Positions 43,852-53,049 of a DNA stretch of 64,000 nt are shown here, piece by piece. The translations under genes and the position numbers were made by a program. This stretch comes from Marinobacter zhanjiangensis (GTDB lineage Bacteria > Pseudomonadota > Gammaproteobacteria > Pseudomonadales > Oleiphilaceae): the NCBI RefSeq assembly GCF_014651935.1, contig NZ_BMXV01000003.1:62001-126000 (forward strand), read 5' to 3'. Numbering within the stretch: position 1 is the stretch's first letter; the number at the start of each line of letters is the position of its first letter. The notes beneath the pieces were generated by a model. That model had not been told where the DNA came from and made no database searches. It saw only the letters and a program-made list of their open reading frames with translations.

Positions 43852-44544
43852 CTCGATGTCACGGCCGCGGGCGCGGATCAGGCCCTGATTCTGGAACCGG
43901 GTGAATACCCGGCTGACCGTTTCCACCGCCAGGCCCAGGAAGTTGGCAATATCATTTCGGGCCATGGGCAGGCTGAAGTGGGTCGATGACAGCTTGCGAC
44001 GGTGAAAACGGCTCGACAGAGACAACAATAAAGCCGCAATACGCTCTTCCGCCGTGTTCTTGCTCAACAGTACCGACAGCTGGTGACTGTTGCGGATTTC
44101 CTGGCTCATCAAGTGGAATATGTGATGCTGTAGATCCGGCATGACGTGGGCCAGGTTCTCCAGCTGATCCACCGGTATTTCGCACACACTGGTGCGCTCC
44201 AGTGCCTTCGCTGTGGAAGCATGGGTGTCATCACTCATGCTGTCCAGCCCCACCAGGTCGCCGGGCATGAAGAAGCCGGTAATCTGTTCCTCGCCGGATT
44301 CGGTAATCACCGAGGTCTTGATAGCACCACTCTTGACGGCAAAGCAGGAGCGGAAGGGCGCGCTCTGGGTGAACATCTGCTCGCCCCGGTTGAGAATCCG
44401 GTCGCGGTTAACCACGTCGTCCAGCTTTTTCATGTCACTGTTGTCCAGCGCCAGCGGCAGGCACAGATTGCTCAGGCTGCAGTACTGACAGGAGGTCTTG
44501 GCACCACTATTGGGCATCTGGCGGACATTGATGGACTGATTCAT
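43798..44544 (-). CDS. anr: Anaerobic transcriptional regulator Anr/Fnr
   Basis: Anr/Fnr senses oxygen with a [4Fe-4S] cluster and switches respiratory genes. The 248-residue protein has cluster cysteines at 19, 22 and 28 (CQYCSLSNLC) and 121 (SVCEIP), matching Fnr Cys20, 23, 29 and 122. It has a cNMP-type beta-roll, and a helix-turn-helix NDIANFLGLAVETVSRVFTRF in which Glu, Ser and Arg contact the TTGAT half-site. ATG 44544 gives the Fnr N terminus; longer frames add an unrelated stretch. A near-consensus Anr box 105 bases upstream suggests autoregulation. The 3' end overlaps the RmlD-like gene by 54 bases. Confidence 0.95.
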   Translation of the reverse strand: MNQSINVRQMPNSGAKTSCQYCSLSNLCLPLALDNSDMKKLDDVVNRDRILNRGEQMFTQSAPFRSCFAVKSGAIKTSVITESGEEQITGFFMPGDLVGLDSMSDDTHASTAKALERTSVCEIPVDQLENLAHVMPDLQHHIFHLMSQEIRNSHQLSVLLSKNTAEERIAALLLSLSSRFHRRKLSSTHFSLPMARNDIANFLGLAVETVSRVFTRFQNQGLIRARGRDIELVNIEALQIMALGNPQA

Positions 44545-44648
44545 GATGCATCCTGCTGGACAATGGAAAGGTACTGTTGGCCTGAAAGCGCCGTAAGCTT
44601 TAACAAGCCGGCGCCTGAACAGGCATCTGCGAACAGCCAACGAGTAAT

Positions 44649-44662
44649 TTGACTCACATCAA
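44649..44662. promoter_or_regulatory. Anr/Fnr box upstream of anr
   Basis: TTGACTCACATCAA matches the Fnr/Anr consensus TTGAT-N4-ATCAA at nine of ten specified positions. It lies between the start of anr (44544, minus) and the end of fabB (44745, minus), so the only gene it can sensibly control is anr itself. Confidence 0.7.
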
Positions 44663-44714
44663 AATACACATTAAACCGTGGGAGCGGATTTGCCAATGGG
44701 CAGGCACCCGTATC

Positions 44715-44736
44715 GCCCCGGAAATAAACCCGGGGC
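44715..44736 (-). terminator. Hairpin after fabB
   Basis: GCCCCGG (44715-44721) pairs exactly with CCGGGGC (44730-44736) around loop AAATAAAC, nine bases beyond the fabB stop. No strong T-tract follows on the minus strand. Confidence 0.45.
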
Positions 44737-44744
44737 CGGCCAGC

Positions 44745-45956
44745 TCAGTGTACCCTGCTGAACACCAGTGAGGCATTGGTGCCCCCAAAACCAAAGCTGT
44801 TGGACATTACGGTGTTGAGGCTCTGTTCACGGGCATCCGGCCCTATTACGGGCATGCCGGCGATTTCCTCGTCCGGGTTCTCCAGATTGGCGGTGCCGGC
44901 GATAAAGCCGTTCTGCATCATCAACAGGGCGTATATGGCCTCCTGCGCGCCGGTAGCACCCAGGGAATGGCCAGTCAGTGACTTGGTTGACGAGATGGCC
45001 GGAACCTTCTCACCGAATACATTGCGCACCGCTTTCATCTCGGCCACGTCGCCCACTGGTGTGCTGGTGCCATGGGCGTTGATATAGTCGATATCGCCGT
45101 CCACGGTGGCCATGGCCTGCTGCATGCAGCGGGCCGCGCCCTCGCCGGAGGGAGCAACCATGTCGTAGCCGTCGGAAGTGGCACCATAGCCGGTAAGCTC
45201 GGCAATGATGGTGGCACCGCGCTTGCGGGCGTGCTCCAGCTCCTCCAGCACCAGCATGCCGCCGCCGCCGGCAATCACGAAGCCGTCACGACCCGTGTCA
45301 AAGGGGCGGGAGGCTGCTTCCGGCGTGTCGTTGTACTTGAAGGACAGGGCACCCATGGCGTCGAACAGCATGGTCAGGCTCCAGTCCTCTTCCTCGCCGC
45401 CGCCGGCAAAGACAATGTCCTGCTTGCCGTTCTGGATCTGCTCCATGGCGTGGCCAATACAGTGAGCACTGGTGGCGCAGGCGGAGGACATGGAGTAGTT
45501 GACCCCCCGAATCCTGTAGGCAGTGGCCAGGCAGGCGGATACCGTGGACGTCATGATTCGTGGCACCATGAACGCGCCGATACGTTTGACGCCTTTTTCA
45601 CGCATGATATCGGTGGCTTCCACCTGACTGGAGCAGGAGGCGCCGCCGGACCCGGCAATCAGTCCGGTGCGGTCGTTGGAGACCATTTCGGGCGTCAGGC
45701 CGGACTGGGCGATCGCCTGCTCCAGGGACAGGTAGGCGTACATGGCGGATTCGCCCATGAAACGGCGCATCTTGCGGTCGATAACGGAGGTGTCGACATC
45801 CACCGCGCCGCAGATCTGGCTGCGGAAGCCCAGCTCCTTGTAGGTGTCATTGAAGCGGATGCCGGATTTGCCCTGCTTCAGGCTGGCGGTGACGTCCTCG
45901 GTGGAGTTGCCAAGGCAGGACACAATGCCCATGCCGGTTACCACTACCCGTCTCAT
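44745..45956 (-). CDS. fabB: Beta-ketoacyl-ACP synthase I
   Basis: FabB condenses malonyl-ACP with acyl-ACP, and is required for elongation of unsaturated fatty acids. The 403-residue protein starts [17 protein letters not shown] and has catalytic Cys in [15 protein letters not shown] near 163, His in [12 protein letters not shown] near 297 and His in [15 protein letters not shown] near 332. The C-terminal [15 protein letters not shown] is typical. GGAG precedes ATG. The usual partner fabA is not adjacent: the next gene upstream is rbgA. A 13-base palindrome CAAATCTGATTTG (46039-46051) upstream might be an operator. Confidence 0.95.
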   Translation of the reverse strand: MRRVVVTGMGIVSCLGNSTEDVTASLKQGKSGIRFNDTYKELGFRSQICGAVDVDTSVIDRKMRRFMGESAMYAYLSLEQAIAQSGLTPEMVSNDRTGLIAGSGGASCSSQVEATDIMREKGVKRIGAFMVPRIMTSTVSACLATAYRIRGVNYSMSSACATSAHCIGHAMEQIQNGKQDIVFAGGGEEEDWSLTMLFDAMGALSFKYNDTPEAASRPFDTGRDGFVIAGGGGMLVLEELEHARKRGATIIAELTGYGATSDGYDMVAPSGEGAARCMQQAMATVDGDIDYINAHGTSTPVGDVAEMKAVRNVFGEKVPAISSTKSLTGHSLGATGAQEAIYALLMMQNGFIAGTANLENPDEEIAGMPVIGPDAREQSLNTVMSNSFGFGGTNASLVFSRVH

Positions 45957-46127
45957 ACTGTTCTCCTTGATAGGGGGCTGACTCGGTCATTACCGGCCGG
46001 CCCTGATGCATTCCCGGCACACTGGTTGCCTCTGTTCACAAATCTGATTTGGGAGAGTTTAGGCAATTTACACGCCGATTGATATTTGACCTTCGTCAGG
46101 TTCGACCGTTCCCTGGGCGGTAGTCGG

Positions 46128-47048
46128 TTACCTGCGCTTTTTCCGGGCGGTTTTCTTCCCGTCCTGGCCGGCGGCTTCCTGTTCTGCGCGGAGGGCCTCC
46201 CGGGCCTGCTCAGACTCCACCATCGTGGGCGTTTCCAGGGAGATGGCGCCAAGGGTGCCGGCCCGCAGTTCGTTGAGCAGCACTTCCGACACCTTGTGGA
46301 GATCGGGCACTCCACCCCGCGCGAAGAAGCGGCGCTTTTCGGCGATGGCATCCATCAGGGCAAGACCGTCGGCAGGGATCCCGTCCAGGGCATAGCGTTC
46401 ACAGACGCGCTCAGGGTAGGCCTGAAGCAGATAGTCTGCTGCGAACAGGGCCACATCCTCGTACTCGATGACCGCTGCCCGGATGGCGCCGGTCACCGCC
46501 AGGCGGTAGCCGCATTCCTCGGGCGACAGTTTCGGCCAGAGAAAGCCGGGGGTGTCGTACAACAGGATATTATCCGGCAGCTTGATGGCCTGCTGGGCAC
46601 GGGTCACCGCCGGTTCGTTGCCGGTTTTCGCCACTGACCGCCCGGCCAGGGTGTTGATCAGGGTGGACTTGCCGACGTTGGGAATACCCAGAATCATGAT
46701 GCGCAGCGCCCGGGTTTCGCGGATGTTGGCTGGCACCATCTGCTGGGCCAGCCCGAGTATGGCCAGGGCTTCGCTGCGCTGGTTGTGACTGAGGGTGACT
46801 GCCCGGATACCCTTTTCCTTTTCCAGCCATTGCTGCCAAAGGGCGGTGATGTCCGGATCGGCCAGGTCGCGCTTGTTGAGCACCTTGATGACAGGAGTGT
46901 CACCCCGCAGGGCCGGCACCATCGGATTTTCGCTGCTGAAAGGGATGCGCGCGTCCAGAACCTCGATAATCAGGTCCATCTGCGGCATGACCTGCTTGAT
47001 CTCCTTGCGGGCCTTGTGCATGTGGCCGGGAAACCAGTTGATGGCCAT
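46128..47048 (-). CDS. rbgA: Ribosome biogenesis GTPase YlqF/RbgA
   Basis: A 306-residue circularly permuted GTPase that assists late assembly of the 50S subunit. It begins MAINWFPGHMHKARKEI, the signature of RbgA/YlqF. The G motifs appear in permuted order: G4 NKRDLAD near residue 60, G1 GIPNVGKSTLIN near 125, G2 region and G3 DTPGFLWPK near 170. The C-terminal part ends in a basic tail (KKTARKKRR). ATG 47048 follows AGGAG; a frame extension to 47120 precedes the conserved start. It is transcribed divergently from the Spy-like gene. Confidence 0.93.
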   Translation of the reverse strand: MAINWFPGHMHKARKEIKQVMPQMDLIIEVLDARIPFSSENPMVPALRGDTPVIKVLNKRDLADPDITALWQQWLEKEKGIRAVTLSHNQRSEALAILGLAQQMVPANIRETRALRIMILGIPNVGKSTLINTLAGRSVAKTGNEPAVTRAQQAIKLPDNILLYDTPGFLWPKLSPEECGYRLAVTGAIRAAVIEYEDVALFAADYLLQAYPERVCERYALDGIPADGLALMDAIAEKRRFFARGGVPDLHKVSEVLLNELRAGTLGAISLETPTMVESEQAREALRAEQEAAGQDGKKTARKKRR

Positions 47049-47283
47049 TGGTGTGAGCTCCTGGAGTGGGTTGGGAGTGTGACAGTGCGCCATTATGGCG
47101 GGGAATAAAGAATTTTTCACATTCCTCTGAAATGCCTCTGTGGCGCGGCCTCAGGCCTTGTTCGGGTTCAACGTGTCGCCGATTGCGGGGGTAGGCGCGT
47201 GATTTCCACGGTTGATTTCTTTAGGGTGAGCGTGTTCCGATGCGACATCGAATCTGACAAAGAACGTTACCATGGAGATATAC

Positions 47284-47727
47284 ATGACATTTATTCGCAA
47301 CTTCGCCGTAGCCCTGATTGCACTGACGTTTGCGGGTTTCGCCGCGGCACAGGGACAACAGCAGGACCAGGTTTCCCAGTTGGCCCAGATGGTTGGCCTC
47401 AACGATGATCAGCAAGCCGAGATCCGTGGCATTATCGAAGAGACCCAGGCCGAACTGCAGGAGCTTCAGGCAGAAGCGCAGCAAGTCCAGCAGAGGCTGC
47501 AGGATCAGATCGGCCCGGACTATGATGAAGGCGTCATTCGTAACGACGCGGAGCGCCTGGGTGAGCTGAACGGCGAAATGACCGCTCTGTCCACCCTGAT
47601 GCAGGCGCGCATCGACAGCGTGTTCACCGAAGAGCAGCGCGAGACCCTGGAACAGCGCATGCAGCAGATGCAACAACAGCAGCAACAGATGCAGCAGCGT
47701 CAGATGCAACAGCAGCAAATGCAGTAA
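47284..47727 (+). CDS. Spy/CpxP-like periplasmic protein with Gln/Met-rich tail
   Basis: A 147-residue exported protein. Signal peptide MTFIRNFAVALIALTFAGFAAA is followed by a helical region (QVSQLAQMVGLNDDQQAEIRGIIEETQAELQ...) like the Spy/CpxP heavy-metal-resistance and chaperone family, which bind unfolded periplasmic proteins. It lacks a clear LTxxQ signature, so membership is by pattern only. The last 22 residues are almost only Gln and Met (MQQMQQQQQQMQQRQMQ...), which could bind copper or silver through methionines. ATG 47284 follows GGAGATATAC. It ends in a strong intrinsic terminator. Confidence 0.72.
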   Translation: MTFIRNFAVALIALTFAGFAAAQGQQQDQVSQLAQMVGLNDDQQAEIRGIIEETQAELQELQAEAQQVQQRLQDQIGPDYDEGVIRNDAERLGELNGEMTALSTLMQARIDSVFTEEQRETLEQRMQQMQQQQQQMQQRQMQQQQMQ

Positions 47728-47765
47728 CAGGGCCGGTCCGGGGTCAGCCCCGGAGGTCTGCAAGA

Positions 47766-47801
47766 AACCGCCTGTCCTGACCGGGGACAGGCGGTTTTTT
47801 T
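47766..47801 (+). terminator. Strong intrinsic terminator of the Spy-like gene
   Basis: AACCGCCTGTCC (47766-47777) pairs perfectly with GGACAGGCGGTT (47785-47796), followed by an unbroken T-run to 47801. The T-run overlaps the TAA stop (47800-47802) of the convergent RND gene. Confidence 0.92.
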
Positions 47802-50307
47802 ATGGCTGGTTGCCGGCCGTGTCAGCGATTTCCCCGGGGCCGAAGGGCTTCACCATCAGTATCAGCCGCGGCAGCAGTGTCAGCGCTCCCATCAGCGCCA
47901 TGAACATGGCAAAGCCGGTGAACAGCCCGAAGTAGATCGTGGGCAGGAAGTTGGACAGCACCAGGATGGAGAAGCCGATGATGATGGTCAGCGTGGTGTA
48001 GGACATGGCCCGGCCGATGCTCTGGTGGCAACGGTGCATGGTGGCGATATAGTCCCGGTCCTTGTCAAACTCCTCCCGGAAACGGTGGATGTAGTGGATG
48101 GTGTCGTCCACGGCAATACCCACGGTGATGGCCGCCACGGTGATGGTCATCATGTCCAGGGGAATGCCCAGCCAGCCCATCAGCCCCAGCACCGAGCCGG
48201 CAGCCAGCAGGTTGGGTGCAAGGCCGATCAGGGCCAGCCCGAGGGAGCGGAACAGCACCATGAACATTACCGCAATGGCCAGGAAGACGATGCCCAGGGT
48301 GCGGATCTGGGAGTCAAACAGGCTTTGCAGCATGTTGTTGTACATCACCGTCATACCAGTGAACAGCAATTGTTCCTCCTTGAAGCCCAGCTCGTCGGTC
48401 AGGTGACCGCGGATTTCCTTCAGCAGGGCATCCCGTTGCAGGTCGGGCAGCGAATCGATCAGACGAACGCTGATGCGGGCCTGCTCATGCTCCTCGTTGA
48501 TATAGGGCGTCAACAGGATGGGCTTCAGGTCATCGGGCAGGAACGCCGGCACAAAGGCCACCTCCATGGCGTCCAGTGGCTCTCCGCCGTTCACGTCGGC
48601 CAGCAGGCGAAGGGTGGTGGTGATGGACTGTACCTTGCCGGTTGCGGGCAGGCTGTCCAGGTAGGAGTGCACCTGCTCCAGGCGTTGCAGCTTCTGCCAG
48701 GTGAACCAGGTATCGCGCAGGTCGCCGCCCTCGCAATCGTCCACGAAGGGGTCGCAATCGCTGACGAAAGGGTCTGACTCGGTGTCATCGGGCCGCTGCA
48801 GGTCGGTGATCACAATATCCAGCGGGGTGGTGCCACCCAGCTTGCGGTCAATGACCAGCATGCCCTGGTGGATCTCGGTGTCGGATTTGAAATAGTCGAT
48901 AAAGCTGTTTTCCACCGACAGACGTGACATGCCGGCCACACACAGCGCCGCCAGTACCACTGAACCAATCAGAACGGTGCCACCGAAACGTTCAGTGAAG
49001 CGGGCGAACGCGTCGGTAACCGGCAGGCGGCCGGCGTCAGGCTTGCGAGGGGCAGGTTCCGGCAGCAGGGAGACCAGTACCGGGAAGATCAGGAAGCTGA
49101 TGGCAAAGGCCAGGGCCAGCCCCAGGGTCATCATCCAGCCAAAGTCGATCACCGGGCGGATGCCACTGAACGTGAGGGAACCGAAGGCCACCATGGTGGT
49201 CAGGGCCATAAAGAAGCAGGGTTTGACCATGGCCGCCAGGGTGTCCCGCAGGTGCTGCTTCGGATCATGGTCCGGGAAATCCTGCTGATACTCCCGGTAG
49301 CGCACGATCAGGTGGATGGTCAGCGACAGGGTCATGATCAGCAGCAGAGACACGAAGTTGGAGGAAATCACCGTGACCGGCCACTGCATCCAGCCCAGAT
49401 AGCCGGCCACCAGCCACACCGTAAAGCCACAGCACAGGATGGGCACCACCACCCACTGCCAGCGCCGGAAGATCACGATCAGAGTCAGCAGCAGGAAGAT
49501 CAGCACCCCGATACCGAAGGTGGACAGATCATTCTGGATAAAGCGGATCATGTCAGAGGCAATCATGGGCACACCGCCCAGGTGAATCTCCGCCCGGTCG
49601 CGATACTGATCGAGGATGCCGCGGACATCGGCGATGGTGTGCGCGCGTTCGGTTTCCAGTCGTTCCAGCAGGGTGGTGAACTCGGCGGAGACCTGCTCCA
49701 GCTCTGCCGCCTGCTCGTTGTTCAGCTCGCCGGCACGTTCCTGTTCCCGCAACTCGTTGCGGCGGAACAGCAGGTCAAAGTACTCCTGTGGCGTCGGCAG
49801 GTTGACCTGTATGGCGGTGGTGCCGGCATCCTCGCTGATCAGCATGTTGGGGTAGAGCGGGTTGGACAGCAGGGATTTCCGCGCACGCTCCAGGGGAACG
49901 TCATTGTCGTCCAGGGTCAGGATTTCCGACTCCACAGTGTCCAGGGTCAGGTCCGGGCTGTGTAGCAGGGGCACATTGAGAATGCTGTTGGTGGAGCCCA
50001 CCGGCTCCAGACCCGCCAGGTCATCACGCAGGCCGCGGAGGGTGTCGATGGCGCCCCGGGTGAACAGGTCACCATCGGGTGAGTAGGTGACCACCAGAAA
50101 GTCGTCGGAGGCCCCGAAGCGCTGGTTGACGGTACGGTAGTCCTCCAGGGAGCTGTCGTTCTCCAGTACCAGGGATTCGGCGGAGGCGTCCAGGCGGAGC
50201 TGGTTCAGCTTCAGGCTGGCGATAATCAGCACGATGGCAAACAGCGCCAGCATGAGCCACGGGCGGGTCAGGACGAGCTGGTGATACAGCCGATACAGGG
50301 AACGCAT
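47800..50307 (-). CDS. MMPL/RND family exporter
   Basis: An 835-residue RND-superfamily (MMPL type) membrane protein with two repeated halves, each having one N-terminal span, a large periplasmic loop (about 35-260 and 470-640) and a block of five spans. Examples are FGIGVLIFLLLTLIVIFRRWQWVVVP and IRTLGIVFLAIAVMFMVLF. Motif AVDDTIHYIHRFREE marks the family. Members export lipids, hopanoids or drugs by proton motive force. The second periplasmic loop contains a tandem heptad DPFVSDC-DPFVDDC (near residue 525). No adaptor or outer-membrane factor is adjacent. The substrate is unknown. Confidence 0.88.
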   Translation of the reverse strand: MRSLYRLYHQLVLTRPWLMLALFAIVLIIASLKLNQLRLDASAESLVLENDSSLEDYRTVNQRFGASDDFLVVTYSPDGDLFTRGAIDTLRGLRDDLAGLEPVGSTNSILNVPLLHSPDLTLDTVESEILTLDDNDVPLERARKSLLSNPLYPNMLISEDAGTTAIQVNLPTPQEYFDLLFRRNELREQERAGELNNEQAAELEQVSAEFTTLLERLETERAHTIADVRGILDQYRDRAEIHLGGVPMIASDMIRFIQNDLSTFGIGVLIFLLLTLIVIFRRWQWVVVPILCCGFTVWLVAGYLGWMQWPVTVISSNFVSLLLIMTLSLTIHLIVRYREYQQDFPDHDPKQHLRDTLAAMVKPCFFMALTTMVAFGSLTFSGIRPVIDFGWMMTLGLALAFAISFLIFPVLVSLLPEPAPRKPDAGRLPVTDAFARFTERFGGTVLIGSVVLAALCVAGMSRLSVENSFIDYFKSDTEIHQGMLVIDRKLGGTTPLDIVITDLQRPDDTESDPFVSDCDPFVDDCEGGDLRDTWFTWQKLQRLEQVHSYLDSLPATGKVQSITTTLRLLADVNGGEPLDAMEVAFVPAFLPDDLKPILLTPYINEEHEQARISVRLIDSLPDLQRDALLKEIRGHLTDELGFKEEQLLFTGMTVMYNNMLQSLFDSQIRTLGIVFLAIAVMFMVLFRSLGLALIGLAPNLLAAGSVLGLMGWLGIPLDMMTITVAAITVGIAVDDTIHYIHRFREEFDKDRDYIATMHRCHQSIGRAMSYTTLTIIIGFSILVLSNFLPTIYFGLFTGFAMFMALMGALTLLPRLILMVKPFGPGEIADTAGNQP

Positions 50308-50435
50308 GGAAAGGGCAGTCTCCGTTGCAGTAAGAATCCGGGAAGTCTGCCACAGTGGTGCGGAAATTGTGAAAAATAGCGTTAAATAACCGTATCGTCC
50401 GGGCTATTCACCCTTGCGCCCGGTGGTGAATCGGG

Positions 50436-51656
50436 TCAGCGCACACTGACTTGCCGGGAAACCTCCTCCAGCGAATCGATCAGCTGCTTCAGGCGCTGGC
50501 TCATTTCGGCACTGGCGGCCAGCTCCCGCACCATGCTCTCGGTGGTCTCGCGAATGCCCCGGACATCGGCCAGTACCGCATCGGTGCCGGCGGTCTGCTC
50601 GGCGGACACGCTGGCGATTTCCTCATTGGTATGATCGATGCGGCTGACCATGCCCTTGATATCCTCCAGCGCCTGCTGTCCTTCCATGGCCTCGCTGACA
50701 CAGCGGGTGGCGTCCTCCGAGCTGGTGGTCATCTGGTCCACGGCGCTGGCCATGGCGTCCAGCAAACGGTCGATGGTGCCCTGGATCTGGTCGGTGGAGT
50801 CCTGTACCCGCTGGGCCAGTTTGCGCACCTCATCGGCAACCACGGCGAAGCCACGGCCTTGCTCACCGGCGCGGGCGGCTTCGATGGCGGCGTTCAGGGC
50901 CAGCAGATTGGTCTGTTCGGCGATACCCTTGATCTCGGATACTGCCTGACGGATTTCCTGACTGTTGTTGGACAACGCCTGCACCGAGCCGGCGGAACTC
51001 TCTATGGCGCCGGACAGGGTTTTTATGGACTCCGCGCTGCGCGCCACCCGGGTACTGCCGTCAACAGCGGCACGGTTGGCCTCATGGGACAGGGTATTGG
51101 CGATGCCAGCCTGCTCGGCAATACCAGAGAAGCTTTGCAACATGGCTTCCACCACCTGGGCCGAGCGCTCGGCCCCTTGCTGCTGTCGTGTCAGCCCGTC
51201 GCGACGGCGTTCTGCTGTGGTGGTCAGTTCCTGTACTTCATCGCGCAGGCGGCTGATGGCTACCAGCATGCCGCTGACCACGTCCCCGGTGCGTTGTTGC
51301 ATGGCATTGAAGGCTTCCGCCATTTCGCCGATTTCGTCGGTGGAGTCCACCAGCGCCCTCTCGCTGAGATTGCCTGACGTCTGAACCGACACCATGGTCT
51401 TTTTCAACCGGTTGATGTGTCGCTCGATAAAGGAAATCAGCAGTTGCGAGCCCGCCATCTCCAGCAACATCAACAGTGCCACGATGCCGGCATAACCGGG
51501 CGCGGTTTCATCGAAAACGTCCATGAACGAACGGCCCGTCACGGTGGCGGTATTGTGCATGGCATAGAACACCAGCAGGCACATGACCACAAAGACCACA
51601 ATGTTCAGCAACCAGAACTTGTACTTGAGACGGGCGTTTTTCAGGAGATTCAGCAT
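50436..51656 (-). CDS. Methyl-accepting chemotaxis protein with minimal periplasmic part
   Basis: A 406-residue chemoreceptor. Two membrane spans near the N terminus ([19 protein letters not shown] and [20 protein letters not shown]) enclose only about 25 residues, so there is no periplasmic ligand domain. A HAMP-like linker ([22 protein letters not shown]) and a coiled-coil signalling domain follow, with the hairpin tip [43 protein letters not shown] that binds CheA and CheW. No CheR-binding pentapeptide is seen at the C terminus (RQVSVR). ATG 51656 starts [15 protein letters not shown]; the longer frame is unconserved. The signal is unknown. Confidence 0.9.
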   Translation of the reverse strand: MLNLLKNARLKYKFWLLNIVVFVVMCLLVFYAMHNTATVTGRSFMDVFDETAPGYAGIVALLMLLEMAGSQLLISFIERHINRLKKTMVSVQTSGNLSERALVDSTDEIGEMAEAFNAMQQRTGDVVSGMLVAISRLRDEVQELTTTAERRRDGLTRQQQGAERSAQVVEAMLQSFSGIAEQAGIANTLSHEANRAAVDGSTRVARSAESIKTLSGAIESSAGSVQALSNNSQEIRQAVSEIKGIAEQTNLLALNAAIEAARAGEQGRGFAVVADEVRKLAQRVQDSTDQIQGTIDRLLDAMASAVDQMTTSSEDATRCVSEAMEGQQALEDIKGMVSRIDHTNEEIASVSAEQTAGTDAVLADVRGIRETTESMVRELAASAEMSQRLKQLIDSLEEVSRQVSVR

Positions 51657-51860
51657 GTGCGACCTGTTGTTGTGTGTGATCACCACCGGGCGGAGCGCGG
51701 GCACGGATGGTAGCGGGTCAGCCAGTAAACATAGCACCTGGCGGTCATATCCTGCTTGCTTCGGGCCGGTTCGGGGCAAGGTTTCACAATGTCTTACATC
51801 AGGGGGTATCGGCCGCAGGTGGGATAATTTTAGGGCAGCCTGGAAAGATGTTGGCAACAG

Positions 51861-51884
51861 GGCAGCGGGCAGGTGCCCGCTGCC
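51861..51884 (-). terminator. GC-rich hairpin downstream of lipA
   Basis: GGCAGCGGGC (51861-51870) pairs exactly with GCCCGCTGCC (51875-51884), loop AGGT, starting 14 bases beyond the lipA stop on the minus strand. There is no T-tract, so it may be rho-assisted or protect the mRNA end. Confidence 0.5.
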
Positions 51885-51898
51885 GGAAGAGGGGGGGG

Positions 51899-52933
51899 TC
51901 AGTCTACCTGGCGTACCGGAATGGCACTGGTGTCCCGGGGTACAGCGGGCACCGCCAGCCCCAGGTTGTTCTTCTCGAACACACGGTCAGCGCGGTAGCT
52001 GGAGCGCACCATGGGGCCGGAGGGGACTTCCATGAAGCCCTTTTTCAGGCCGATATCCCGGTAGCGGTTGAATTCCTCCGGGGTGACGTAGCGCTCCACC
52101 GGCAGGTGATTCGGTGTGGGGCGCAGGTACTGACCCAGGGTGAGGATATCCACCCCCACGGCAAGCAGGTCGTCCATGGTTTCCAGGACTTCCTCCTCGG
52201 TTTCGCCCAGGCCCAGCATCAGGCTGGTCTTGGTCAGCACATCCGGGCGGTGCTGCTTGGCGTGTTGCAGGACGTTGAGGGTCTTGTCGTAACCGGCACG
52301 GGGATCGCGTACGCGACCGGTCAGGCGTCGCACGGTTTCCACATTCTGGGCGAACACGTCGAGCCCGGAGTCCACCACCTTCTCGACGTGGGGCATGACC
52401 GCATCGAAATCCGGTGTCAGGGCCTCAACCGCAACCTCCGGAGTGCGCTGTTTGATGGCGGCGACGCAGGCGGCGTAATGGGCGGCACCGCCGTCATCCA
52501 GGTCATCCCGGTCGACGGATGTCAGCACGATGTAGCGCAGGCCCATGAGCTCCACGGATTTGGCGGTGTTCTCCGGCTCCTCGTGGTCCAGCCAGCCTTT
52601 CGGGTTGCCAGTGTCGACCGCGCAGAACTTGCAGGCCCGGGTACAGACGGAGCCCATCACCATGATGGTGGCGGTACCGTTGTTCCAGCATTCACCGATA
52701 TTGGGGCAATGGGATTCCTGGCACACGGTGCTGAGGCGATGTTCACTGACATTGCGCTTCACCGCTTCAAAGCGTTCGCCACCGGGCATTTTGGCCCGCA
52801 GCCATTTTGGCTTGCGCTGCACGGTTGAATCCGCACTGGCGGACTTCTTGACGCCGTCCTTGATGGCGGAGAATCCATGTTCGTTGCGGAACTTGGACCC
52901 GCTGACTACGCGGGTTTTGGCGCTGTCGCTCAT
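51899..52933 (-). CDS. lipA: Lipoyl synthase
   Basis: LipA is a radical-SAM enzyme that inserts two sulfurs into protein-bound octanoate. The 344-residue protein has the auxiliary cluster motif [14 protein letters not shown] near residue 70, the radical-SAM motif CTRACKFC near residue 97, and the C-terminal RSSYRAD with the cluster-ligating serine. The [20 protein letters not shown] and [18 protein letters not shown] blocks are standard. It lies 25 kb from lipB, unlike the E. coli ybeD-lipB-lipA arrangement. It follows the MCP gene on the same strand but is separated by 242 bases. Confidence 0.97.
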   Translation of the reverse strand: MSDSAKTRVVSGSKFRNEHGFSAIKDGVKKSASADSTVQRKPKWLRAKMPGGERFEAVKRNVSEHRLSTVCQESHCPNIGECWNNGTATIMVMGSVCTRACKFCAVDTGNPKGWLDHEEPENTAKSVELMGLRYIVLTSVDRDDLDDGGAAHYAACVAAIKQRTPEVAVEALTPDFDAVMPHVEKVVDSGLDVFAQNVETVRRLTGRVRDPRAGYDKTLNVLQHAKQHRPDVLTKTSLMLGLGETEEEVLETMDDLLAVGVDILTLGQYLRPTPNHLPVERYVTPEEFNRYRDIGLKKGFMEVPSGPMVRSSYRADRVFEKNNLGLAVPAVPRDTSAIPVRQVD

Positions 52934-53049
52934 GGCAAGCGGGGTCTCTTTGAGGTAGGTGTATCAGACTCTGTCTCAAGGTTAAGGCCATGGACTTGCG
53001 GATACAAGCGGCATAGGGGAAATCCCGGTGCCACCATGGTCGTATCCGG

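Noticed and set aside
45072-46082. A 336-codon plus-strand frame across fabB
   Set aside because: Gly/His/Val-rich antisense frame opposite a clear FabB.
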